Positions 38,401 through 45,650 of a DNA stretch of 64,000 nucleotides are shown here, in pieces. The stretch is from Taeniopygia guttata (Eukaryota > Chordata > Aves > Passeriformes > Estrildidae), in NCBI RefSeq assembly GCF_048771995.1, contig NC_133030.1, forward strand, positions 54,468,001 through 54,532,000, read 5' to 3'. The translations under genes and the position numbers were made by a program. The notes under the pieces were generated by a model, which had not been told where the DNA came from, made no database searches, and saw only the letters and a program-made list of their open reading frames with translations. How positions within the stretch are numbered: position 1 is the first letter of the stretch; every line of letters begins with the position of its first letter.

Positions 38401-38511
38401 GGCTGCCCAGTCTTTGTGGCTCAAACTGTTCTAGAGAATGGAACGTATATTAAAGATGATACTATTTTTATTAAAGTCATAGTGGATACATCGGATCTAC
38501 CAGACCCCTGA
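11252..38511 (+). CDS. TRAF3: TRAF3, TNF receptor-associated factor 3 (complete coding region, 10 coding exons)
   Basis: Cytosolic adaptor with a RING domain. In the known family it binds CD40, BAFF-R and LTbR, brings NIK to cIAP1/2 for degradation, and supports type I interferon induction downstream of TLRs and MAVS. Joining 11252-11493, 14708-14759, 17007-17111, 17986-18153, 22362-22442, 25100-25174, 26963-27055, 31454-31594, 36517-36691 and 37940-38511 gives an uninterrupted 567-residue frame; human TRAF3 is 568 as I recall it. The domains are RING (residues 52-90), TRAF zinc fingers (about 105-260), coiled coil (about 262-345) and TRAF-C/MATH (about 413-560). All introns are GT-AG. Apart from residues 7-30 the protein is close to mammalian TRAF3 throughout. 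The ATG has A at -3 and G at +4. No frameshift or early stop was seen. Confidence 0.97.
13112..13133. repeat. C8-T14 homopolymer junction
   Basis: Eight C are followed directly by 14 T inside a TRAF3 intron. This is low-complexity sequence prone to length variation, and no function is implied. Confidence 0.8.
13776..13929 (-). mobile_element. CR1 LINE 3' fragment, minus orientation
   Basis: Read on the plus strand, it opens with the reverse complement of a CR1 3' terminus ('cagaatcactaggttggaag'). The following blocks, 'gagtccaaccc' and 'aagtgccacatccag', are typical of CR1 copies in neoavian and especially passerine birds. The fragment stops abruptly near 13929, where a second CR1 end in the opposite direction begins. 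It carries no reverse transcriptase. Confidence 0.85.
13930..14020 (+). mobile_element. CR1 LINE 3' terminus, plus orientation
   Basis: Starts near 'tggaaggtgttcc' and ends in 'ccattctatgattcta', the characteristic CR1 3' tail, here in plus orientation. Together with the preceding minus-oriented fragment it makes a head-to-head pair with both tails pointing outward. Only about 90 bp remain, so this is a strongly 5'-truncated or rearranged copy. Confidence 0.8.
14480..14510. repeat. Perfect 13-bp inverted repeat with 5-nt spacer
   Basis: Left arm 14480-14492 (TTACTTTGGGCAT) and right arm 14498-14510 (ATGCCCAAAGTAA) are exact reverse complements, separated by GCCAT. The repeat lies about 200 bp upstream of TRAF3 coding exon 2. 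It could form a cruciform or RNA hairpin, but it is shorter than a normal microRNA precursor. Confidence 0.9.
14708..14759 (+). CDS. TRAF3: TRAF3 coding exon 2: end of the RING finger
   Basis: A 52-bp exon between TCTTCAG and GTATTG. With the two bases from the previous exon it encodes residues 81-98, RSSSPKCTACQESIVKDK. C87 and C90 complete the C3HC4 RING (C-x2-C-x11-C-x-H-x2-C-x2-C-x11-C-x2-C). The exon ends exactly on a codon boundary. Confidence 0.96.
14760..17006 (+). other. TRAF3: TRAF3 intron between coding exons 2 and 3
   Basis: A 2.2-kb AT-rich GT-AG intron. I found no recognisable repeat, exon or RNA gene in it. Confidence 0.9.
17007..17111 (+). CDS. TRAF3: TRAF3 coding exon 3: start of the zinc-finger region
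   Basis: A 105-bp in-frame exon (TTTCAG before, GTAAGT after) encoding residues 99-133. It begins VFKDNCC and contains CRNENKGC, the spacing expected at the start of the TRAF-type zinc fingers. It is close to mammalian TRAF3, with conservative changes such as ENK for ESR and a run ending GQLL. Confidence 0.96.
17112..17985 (+). other. TRAF3: TRAF3 intron between coding exons 3 and 4
   Basis: A short AT-rich GT-AG intron ending in a long T-rich polypyrimidine tract before TTCAG. Nothing else was recognised. Confidence 0.9.
17986..18153 (+). CDS. TRAF3: TRAF3 coding exon 4: TRAF-type zinc fingers
   Basis: A 168-bp exon of 56 codons (residues 134-189), the same codon number as the matching human segment. 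It contains paired cysteine/histidine motifs around HLRTDCQFEELPC, DCKEKILRKDLPDHVEKTC and CKYCKSQVP. These zinc fingers help TRAF proteins assemble and position the RING. The donor is GTGCAG. The frame continues past the exon to a stop in the intron, which is not part of the protein. Confidence 0.97.
19545..19895 (-). mobile_element. CR1 LINE 3' fragment, minus orientation
   Basis: Begins 'agaatcacagaatgat' with 'cttggaagggatcttcaag', the reverse complement of a CR1 3' end. It continues through blocks typical of the CR1 3' region, such as 'ttccagtgcctcat' and 'agtccctctctggctttctg', to about 19895. It is about 350 bp of old, 5'-truncated LINE with no open reading frame of its own. The right boundary is approximate. 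Confidence 0.88.
20993..21045 (+). repeat. Degenerate TTAGGG-like short tandem repeat
   Basis: Three to four irregular units of 12-16 bp, each containing TTAGGGAA or a close variant (GGTTAGGGAACA, GGTTAGGGAATGA, ATTAGGGAATGA, ATTAGAAGGG). It resembles a mutated interstitial telomere-type sequence but is too short and irregular to call one. Confidence 0.55.
22362..22442 (+). CDS. TRAF3: TRAF3 coding exon 5: zinc fingers continued
   Basis: An 81-bp exon of 27 codons (residues 190-216) between CTCTGTAG and GTAAGA. It encodes KHEDTECPC, VSCPHKC and an MRSE end, aligning codon for codon with human TRAF3. In mammals some splice forms omit zinc-finger exons. This exon is in frame, so skipping it would also leave an open frame, but I see no direct sign of that here. 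Confidence 0.96.
22443..25099 (+). other. TRAF3: TRAF3 intron between coding exons 5 and 6
   Basis: A 2.7-kb AT-rich GT-AG intron. It has a run of 13 G at 22894-22906. Otherwise I see no repeat, exon or RNA gene. Confidence 0.9.
22894..22906. repeat. Poly(G) tract (13 G)
   Basis: Thirteen consecutive G in an otherwise AT-rich intron. It could support G-quadruplex-like structure on the plus strand or in the pre-mRNA, and it is likely length-variable. Confidence 0.8.
25100..25174 (+). CDS. TRAF3: TRAF3 coding exon 6: zinc fingers continued
   Basis: A 75-bp exon of 25 codons (residues 217-241) between CTATTGCAG and GTCAGT. It encodes LNAHLSECINAPSTC followed by the SFKRYGCTFQ finger. Relative to the human protein as I recall it, there are only isolated conservative changes. 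Confidence 0.96.
25175..26962 (+). other. TRAF3: TRAF3 intron between coding exons 6 and 7
   Basis: A 1.8-kb AT-rich GT-AG intron with a TATA/CATA-rich low-complexity stretch near 26090-26160. Nothing else was recognised. Confidence 0.9.
26090..26160. repeat. TATG/CATATA-rich low-complexity stretch
   Basis: About 70 bases dominated by ATGTATA and CATATA steps, an imperfect purine-pyrimidine alternating microsatellite. It has no coding content. Confidence 0.6.
26963..27055 (+). CDS. TRAF3: TRAF3 coding exon 7: end of zinc fingers and start of coiled coil
   Basis: A 93-bp exon of 31 codons (residues 242-272), acceptor GTCACAG and donor GTATAT. It encodes GTNQQIKAHEASSAVQHVNL and then LKEWSNALENK, nearly identical to human TRAF3. 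It links the last zinc finger to the trimerising helix. Confidence 0.97.
27056..31453 (+). other. TRAF3: TRAF3 intron between coding exons 7 and 8
   Basis: A 4.4-kb AT-rich GT-AG intron. It contains a run of 13 A near 27773 and a very short GA repeat near 30808. Frames up to 113 codons occur on both strands but show no recognisable domain. No mobile element was recognised. Confidence 0.9.
31454..31594 (+). CDS. TRAF3: TRAF3 coding exon 8: coiled coil
   Basis: A 141-bp exon of 47 codons (residues 273-319) between TTCCAG and GTAAGA. The heptad-rich sequence includes LLQNESLEKNKSIQ and SFEIEIERQKEML. It forms part of the coiled coil (TRAF-N) that brings the TRAF domain into a trimer. Confidence 0.97.
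31595..36516 (+). other. TRAF3: TRAF3 intron between coding exons 8 and 9
   Basis: The largest intron between coding exons here, about 4.9 kb, GT-AG. It includes a pyrimidine tract at 33059-33117 and a small direct repeat containing TTTTTACCGGT at 33653-33681. No exon, RNA gene or LINE was recognised. Confidence 0.9.
33059..33117. repeat. Pyrimidine-rich low-complexity tract
   Basis: A stretch of almost pure T and C, about 60 bases long, with alternating T runs and C runs, in a TRAF3 intron. It is simple sequence that makes chance frames look hydrophobic. Confidence 0.75.
36517..36691 (+). CDS. TRAF3: TRAF3 coding exon 9: coiled coil to TRAF-N
   Basis: A 175-bp exon beginning after TTTGTAAAG, encoding residues 320-377 plus the first base of codon 378. 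It includes RVIDSQAEKLKELDKEIRPF and VESLQNRVTELESVDKTAGQ, close to human. The final A joins GC of the next exon to give AGC (Ser) at residue 378, where human has Gly. The donor is GTGAGT. Confidence 0.96.
36692..37939 (+). other. TRAF3: TRAF3 intron between coding exons 9 and 10
   Basis: A 1.25-kb AT-rich GT-AG intron. A direct repeat of a CTTAAGAATAAGG-like unit occurs around 37130-37200. Nothing else was recognised. Confidence 0.9.
37940..38511 (+). CDS. TRAF3: TRAF3 coding exon 10: TRAF-C/MATH domain and stop
   Basis: The last coding exon, acceptor TTCTGCCAG, ends in TGA at 38509-38511. It encodes residues 378-567, including the whole MATH domain (about 413-560) that binds receptor peptides such as PxQxT. 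YNGVLIWKIRDYKRRKQEA, YKMCARVYLNGDGMGKGTH, MRGEYDALLPWPF and the C-terminal DTSDLPDP are as in mammals. A visible change is DQGPSRRH where human has DQGSSRRH. In this recollected comparison the domain is almost invariant. Confidence 0.98.
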
Positions 38512-40680
38512 CATACACTGGGGGAGGCGGATTAAACAGAAGGCAACTCCGTTTGGGGGTTTTATATCAGTTTGTCTTCAATCAGAGGTCCTAAAGCTCA
38601 CAGAACCACCTTGTGGAACAGATGGAAGAGTTTGAAGGCATAACTGCATAGGGTCCAATTGCGAAAGTAGCAACACATTAAGAAATCATACCATGGTATA
38701 TTTTTTAATAGAACTAGTAACACTTGAGCTCTGACAAATCACTTATCCCTCGTCAGGCTAGTGATTATGGTCAGAGAGGATTTTTTTTTAACTTATTAAT
38801 GATCTAGTCAATTGGAGGTGAAAAGACATATACAGTATCTGCTGAATCAATTACTGACTTTTATTTCTTTTAAGCTAGAATACAAGAAAAACCCTTCACA
38901 TGTGGGCTAGCTGGAAATTGTCAGCATGTTAAAAGAAGATGAAGTAATGTTGCAAATATGATATTCTTTGAAAAACTGAGGTGCAATCTTGTCTGAAATA
39001 TAGTATATTGTCTTTTTAAGGCCTCATCTGGTCTCTGTTTTAATAATTACTTTGTCAGAAGATCTTGGAAAAGTATCCATGTCTTCTCAAAAGTATCTGA
39101 ATCAAAATCATATTTTTATTTAAAGTTCTATTGTTACAGAAAACATTTTATTTTAAAACTGTTGATAGACTGATATTTCTTGGAAGAAAAAATAGAAGAT
39201 ATCAAACACTGGTTATCACTTGTGATAGGAAAAAAAAACTATTCAATTCTGTTATTTCTCTTTAGAAATGTAAACCTACAATATATGTCGTAGTTAATGA
39301 CACTATTTCAAAATTAAGGAAAAATCACTCATGGATGCTGTGCATCATTATCAGATTTATAATTGTTTTCACCCTAAAATAGGGCATTTGTTGAACTTTG
39401 GAGTTCTAAACGGAATCCTGTACATTTTTTAAAGTTCTGCCCCATGCTTTCCAATCAAGCTATATATGTTGCACATTATGCTGTCAGCAGTATATAGTGT
39501 TTTCAGTATTGGGGAGGAGGATTAGTGCTGAAAAAAGCCTCTATGTTTGTTCTGTACTAGCAGCCATTGCTTCAAGACAAACCAGCAATGTCTTAATACA
39601 GTGATGGTGGCTTGCATGCATACATGTGCCTTAGATGTGCTGTGCTGCTTATAAACCATAGCTTTTTATTCAGATTAATTCTGATATCTGAAATGGTAGT
39701 TTAATTGGACTTCAGGCATAATGTTTAGCCTTGTCTTCAGAGCCCTTAGGTACCTTGCAATGTATGAAACAGAAACCAAAGCCCACTCCTTTGGCTTCTG
39801 CAGCTTCTATGACTTGGCCATGGTGGAATCCATCCTATTGAGGTGCCAAAACATTATGCTCAGTGCTCCTATGGAGCTTGGACTAGACAGTCTCCATGGC
39901 CACTGTGAAGGCAGGTGACATTTTTCCTCTAATGCCTGTGGCTGTAAGGTGGCATCACTTGAAACTAATCCATCTGAGAGCTCTGGGGCTCTGAATATGG
40001 ATGCTCGTGGCAGCTTCTCATAGCAGACAAGCATCCTAATGGGGAATGCATGGGCTTCTTTCTTGTAACAGCCTCAACTGTAGTGAAAAGCATTTGCTAG
40101 CCCTGAAACATGCTGACTGCAACCTGCTGTGTTCATCTGCTTCTATTTAATAGCCTGTGACAAGCAAATCCAGAGACACAGCCTGACTGTGGTGCTCTTT
40201 AAACTCCTGCTTAAGCAGAGCGGGCTTGCACCACTGTGTTTTCAGCCTTTGTGGGCTTGAAAAAACCCTGTTGCATCTCAGCCTTTTATGTCAGGCTGTA
40301 TCAGTTTCCTGCTTTTTTGAGGCATAGTCACAATTTTTGTCTAAGGTGCAGTTGAATTCATGCCTTTGTATTTCAGCTTGTCTTTGCCGTTGTCTTTTTT
40401 GGCTGTGCCTTCACACACAGTGCCTGCAAGAAGTATTTATGGATGTACAATGCATGCTAAGTGGTCTTCATGGGTTTTCCAGGCACCTGCTAGAATACTG
40501 CCTGCTGCTGACTGTCCTGACCGTCAGCAGCAACTTGTCTTCCTTTTCTTGCCTTCCATTGTCTGGGTACTGTACTCCCTCTATGGTACGTGGCTGTCAA
40601 CAGGTGTAAGCTCAAATATGGAGGCACGTGCTAGCATTTAATTCCTAGCAGGGAAGGAGGATGTTCTGCACAAGAGATAA

Positions 40681-40718
40681 ATATCTATAGATATACCTGC
40701 ATCTATATCTCTAGATAT
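40681..40718. repeat. Hairpin-forming inverted repeat in the TRAF3 3' UTR
   Basis: Arms 40681-40695 (ATATCTATAGATATA) and 40704-40718 (TATATCTCTAGATAT) pair at 14 of 15 positions across an 8-nt loop. The left arm also contains a perfect 14-bp palindrome at 40681-40694. If transcribed, it would form an AU-rich stem-loop. Confidence 0.8.
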
Positions 40719-41497
40719 CATTGTATGGCACTTGCAGTTTTATGCAGGCTGCATAAGTAAACCCATCACTTACGCTTTAGGGCGAAGGTTCGCTCAACTT
40801 GTGTCATTTTAATAATTGTGAATGTAGGCAGCTAAGCTTTTGTGTTTGTGCATCACAGAATTTTACTGAAAACAGGATTCCCAAGTGGAAATGTCCAAAG
40901 GACTCTCCTCCCATTGCTAATGCATGTCTTGTAAAATTAAATGAAACCGTTTGGCCATCTCAAAACAGTTTATATCCTGTTTCAATCTGGGACTTGGAGG
41001 AGATTTTGAGTATAAGCAGGGCCCGGCATATTCTGCAGATTTGTGACTACAGTTTCCAACTTCTGTGACAGAATTGCGCTTCTAAATCCAAGCTTTTTAA
41101 AAGAGGAGGAAAAAAAAAACATTTCCAGCCTTGGTGATTGAAAGAGGACTTTGAAACATGTGAATGTGTAAACCAATAGGGAAGTCTTCCTGAGTCTGCA
41201 CACAGCCTAAACTAGTAGCTTTAAGAGATCTGAATATCTCGTCTTGGTGGGATATTGACTCAGAAACTTCACAGAGAAGTTTAAATATGAACACTGCTAA
41301 CTCTCTAAATGCCGATCACTGTAGCAGAAACATCAGTCACTGTTGTATTTCACAGATCTCTATGCTGCTTTCCACATCTCCCAAGTGCCAAAAGCACCAG
41401 CTGCCAGAATCTTCAGCTTCACTTGGGCAGCTTTTATAATGCAGTAATGTGCTATCGATATAAAAATATTTTTGCATATGTGCTTTTTATCACAGTT

Positions 41498-41503
41498 AAT
41501 AAA
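41498..41503 (+). terminator. TRAF3: Candidate internal poly(A) signal AATAAA
   Basis: A canonical AATAAA about 3 kb downstream of the TRAF3 stop codon. No strong GT-rich element follows closely, so use of this site is uncertain. Confidence 0.3.
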
Positions 41504-43541
41504 ATGGAGGCCTACTGCACTTATTTTTTAAAACTACATGAAGCTGCCAGAGAATTTCCAGTTTGCCAACCCTGCGTACTGTGAAATCCAGGATCTTGCT
41601 ACACAAATGTAGACACCGCCTGCTGTGGAATACCTGAAGCCTTGACTGTAACACCCCTTTCTCCGCAGAACTCACAGGCCATCTCTGTAGAGTTCTTACT
41701 GTGTACATAGAAATCGGTTTCCTCTGCTTTCCAGCAAGGAGTATGTAGCATTTTGTGAAAACAAGGCCACTGTATATTCTCTAAGTTGAAAGGAAAAGAT
41801 ACCTGGTGCTTTACTAAACACTTTTAAGTTATTTAACTGTTTCTCTCATCGCTGAAATGCCCTTTATCCTTTTTCTCTTTGTTCCTGACTGAGATATCCA
41901 AAGTTTTCTAGGGACTGTCTGTTTAAAGTGATTCGTGGGACAACACCCTGCCCCCATGTAATGTATACTCTTGAATCCTGGCAAATTCCTGGGGGTGCCA
42001 CTGTTGCAAGGGGGTCCCAGAGTATTTGCATTACTTTGAACAGAGTTTATTCAGTGAAACCACATTGTCCTCTACTTAGTAGTAATTCTTAGCAGCACAC
42101 AGCTGAAGTCTCTTGCTGGTGTTCTTTCTTCACGGTGACGCTCCAAGTTGTGTACAAACCTCTTCTGTTTCCAGCTTCCTCTAGGGAGATTCCAGTGTGT
42201 GACAATCTGGATGTTGCCCTTTGTGTACACTCTTCAGCACAGAGTGAGTGCACCTGTTACCTAGAATGTCTTGAATCCTAGACAGGAAACTATTTGGGTG
42301 TTTAAAGACCAACCTACAATTATGATGCATGACCATGTCTGCATTGCTTCTCTAAACTAATTAATTGGGGTCTTGTTTCAGTTACTGTCTACATGGTACA
42401 CCTTCAACTGCTGACTTACAATATGCAATGTTGATTTCAGCCTTGTACTGTAAATGTTGTTCTTCACAAAGAGAATGTGCAATAGGAAAAGGGAATGGTG
42501 GGTGGCATACTTTCGATGGAAAAAACACGCTAGATTTTTTAAAACATGGGGGGAAAAAAAGAAATGCAGTTTATTTCCTTTTCTCGTGGTGTTTTCTACT
42601 TGGAAAAGGAAAGATGAAAATATGTGCCTGTTTCTGTGCCTGGTGAATTTCTCAAATGCAAAGGTAATAGAGATTTGTGTTAGCTGGGATTTACGTGTTG
42701 AGCCCATGAATGTTAGGCTGTGTTGTATCGCTTCTGTTTCCTCAGCTTACCATGATTATGGCTTGCTGAGCTGGAGTTTAAAAGCTACCACCTATTTGTA
42801 GTTGTATTCCATCTCGTGGGATAGGCATTTCACCAACAGTGCAGGGTATCTGTTGATATTTTGTTCAGTTTTTAAAACACTGGTGCTCTTTGGTCCAAGA
42901 CAGAGAAGTGTGTAGGGAGTGACAAGGAAAGTTGCCTGCACTGCAGAAGGGTGAGAAACGTGACTGCAGTATTGATGCCTTTGATATGATTTAACTATGC
43001 AAATATACAGATAGGTGAGGGGGGAAATTCTTGGGTTGGGTAATTCTAATCTATTAGATTTTGCTCTGTAAATTACTTGTATGTGTGTAGATACATACAT
43101 GTACACACAGACATGCATGCACATAAATATGCAAAGTCTTTTCTTTATGTAGAAGTGATGAAACAAAACCCTTTCCTCCAAGTTATACTTGATCAATTGG
43201 TGCAAATATAATTTGTTGCTGCTAAAGGAGGATCTTGGCTAAGGGCAAACTTTGATTCATATCTTTCAGGTTTGAAGACCTGTATGTAGCAAACACTTTG
43301 TCTAGCTTTTCTGAAGACTCTGAATTGTAATTTAGGACACATGTTCTTCCTCATGCTCTGAAAATTTGGAGATTCCTGTATTTTAAACAACTATAGTGAT
43401 GGGCAACTTTTTGATGGCAAATTATTTCCTCTAATTTAGAACAAAAAATGATAAAAAGCATCTGGACTTCTTCCCTGGAATTCCTGTCCTGTTGAGTCAA
43501 TACCTTGATATTCTGGTTGACCTAGAAGTCAAAGCTACTGC

Positions 43542-43547
43542 AATAAA
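43542..43547 (+). terminator. TRAF3: Candidate internal poly(A) signal AATAAA
   Basis: A canonical AATAAA followed within about 10 bases by GATTGGTTTGG and later by GTGT-containing sequence. It could end a 5-kb form of the TRAF3 3' UTR. Confidence 0.4.
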
Positions 43548-43609
43548 AATGATTGGTTTGGCAGTTTAATCTGAGTTTCTAATACTGTGTACAGTGTATA
43601 GCAAGTGCT

Positions 43610-43740
43610 ATTTATCTTTTTTGGAACAAGGGAATCAAGGATGAGATGTGAAGTGATTTGTCCAGAGTCACAAAAGGAATCTCGTGGAGCTGGGACTGAT
43701 TGAGAGGTTCCGGTTCCCTCGTGTTATCTCTGAATCACGA
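43610..43740 (+). mobile_element. Decayed MIR-like SINE
   Basis: The sequence follows the core and 3' half of a MIR-type SINE in order: 'gggaatcaaggatgagat', then 'gtgaagtgatttgtccagag' with 'tcaca', then 'ggagctgggactga'. These match MIR blocks GGGAAACTGAGG, AGTGACTTGCCCAAGGTCACA and GAGCTGGGATT with moderate divergence. MIR elements are rare and old in bird genomes, so this would be an ancestral amniote insertion held in the TRAF3 3' UTR. A consensus search is needed to confirm the family. Confidence 0.45.
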
Positions 43741-45625
43741 AGTTTTACTCTTTTAATACATTTGTCCCTTAAAGGAACTGGAAAATAAGTTGACATACTC
43801 TGAAGACCCACATCAGGACAGTAAGGGCTAGAATTAAACATACAAGCTGTCGTGATTTGGGGTTGTACACGCGTGGTGGCTCAGGTGTGTGGAGAGTGAA
43901 GGCCAGCACAGCATGTCAGTGTCAGTAACAGCAGCAAACCTGTGTCCTGCTCTGTCTGTTCAGAATCGTCCAAAACCAGTCTTGTTTGATGCTCCTCTTA
44001 ACTAAGGAGGAAGAATACCATTGTACAGTGAAGTGGGTTCATCTTTGTTCTACCAGTCAGTGTGACTGACCATTTCTTTCTTGTGGAGCTTTCTCCCTTT
44101 TTCTGTAAACCAAAATCTGGAGGGCTTGATTGTTCTTTCTTGGCTCTTAATCCAGGCCTTTGCAGAGAAGCACCAGATAGGAATGCTGTGGAAAACTTTG
44201 GACTGCTGATTCAGGGGACATCCTCTTAAGATACAGAAGAGTAAAGTTATACAATTTATAAGGGATCTGACTATTCCTGTTTCTCTTCTAATATATGGTC
44301 AAGACTGCAGCTTCTGTCTTCCATTTCATGATGTCAGCGTAGATACTAGGCTGTGTTTTTTCATTATTTCCCCTCCAAGTTAGGATTAGTTCCTTAGGGT
44401 TCAAATAAGTTCTGAATTTCACAGAGAAGCACCTGAACCAAAACCCTGGATTCAAACATCCCAGACTTGATGTGGAATTCAAATCTGGATCCCGACTCTG
44501 TGGCTTACTAACCTACCCATTCAGGGAAGGGTTTGTTGTCTCTATGTGGTGTTCGTGTTTTTGGTCCTTTGGAACTAAGCTTTTAATTTGGTTGCCAGTT
44601 CTGCAAGGACTTTTTAACTTCTTAGCAATGCCGGTGTTCACACGCTCCATTGCTGGCAGTGTGATGCGTAGTGATAAAATTTGACTCTGTCTAAGGGTTA
44701 CTGAGATAAACCAGCATTATCATTCGTAAAGGTCATTTTCTTGCATAGTGTTCCGAGCTTTGTATTTGAATATAGCTCGCACCTGAAAGGACACATCTTC
44801 CAACTATGACCTGCATCACTGGCAGAGAGTTGTGTAATCTGTACTTGTGGAATGGGAAGGTACAAGCTTCCATCGTTGCTGAAGCATCGTGTAATCCACC
44901 TTTTTTGTTTTCTTGTAGCTGTTGTTCAATTAATACTTTTTTTTTTCAGTTTTATAGAGAAAAAAAGGGGAAGTTCAGGATTTTTTCTACAAGGTATAAA
45001 ACTCCAATGAATTAGTGGTGACTAGAGAGCTGTGAAAAATACCCCATTAGGAGATGATGGGCTAAATGTAGGTCCATTTCTCTTAGACAAGTAGGATAAC
45101 CTTTAAGATGCATGGAACAACATTAATCGGGAAAACTAAAGCTGACATTTGTTTCCAAGAAATTCTGTGAGAACTATCTATGGAAAAGATATCAGTGATT
45201 GAGAATAATGTACAAATTAATGTGTTTGAAACTTGTGTATCCATTTCTTTAATCTCATACTCTTCAGTAAACGGTACACTTGTGTTCAGTTTTATGATCA
45301 AAAACAAAGACCAAAGAAGGCCAGCCTCATTTGATTGTGTATATTCTGCCTGTCTTAATTATCAATAGCTGTAAGGATACAGTGCAAGTGATCTGGTAAC
45401 CAGTGGATCTTGTCCTTTTCTTTTAGGGGGAAAAACAATTTTAAAATGTATAATTTATTGCTCAGCAATAACCATGTTGTTAAAATAATAATAAAAAAGG
45501 AATTAGCAACATGTCTTAATTTCCCAATAGCATTATTATATGTTGTATTTCAGTTTACTGTATATTGTGTTTTTGTATTTATTTGTGTTTGGAGGTCTTG
45601 CTATGTCTTTTTGTGTTTAAATGCT

Positions 45626-45631
45626 AATAAA
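45626..45631 (+). terminator. TRAF3: Likely distal poly(A) signal of TRAF3
   Basis: AATAAA is followed about 10 bases later by a GTGTGTAAGAGTGTAG downstream element, the best signal/GT-rich pairing in the region. It sits at the change from AT-rich UTR to GC-richer intergenic DNA. ATTAAA at 45687 and AATAAA at 45698 are nearby alternatives. Confidence 0.6.
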
Positions 45632-45650
45632 CAAGGACAGTGTGTAAGAG

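Larger units (their letters stand above)
38512..45650 (+). other. TRAF3: Probable TRAF3 3' untranslated region
   Basis: After the stop codon there is about 7.1 kb of AT-rich, non-coding sequence before a strong poly(A) signal at 45626. Mammalian TRAF3 also has a long 3' UTR, so this length is plausible. The region contains scattered ATTTA motifs, including ATTTA at 45577-45581 close to the end, earlier AATAAA signals at 41498 and 43542 that could give shorter transcripts, a hairpin at 40681-40718 and a decayed MIR-like SINE at 43610-43740. The end point is inferred and needs 3'-end RNA data. Confidence 0.65.
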
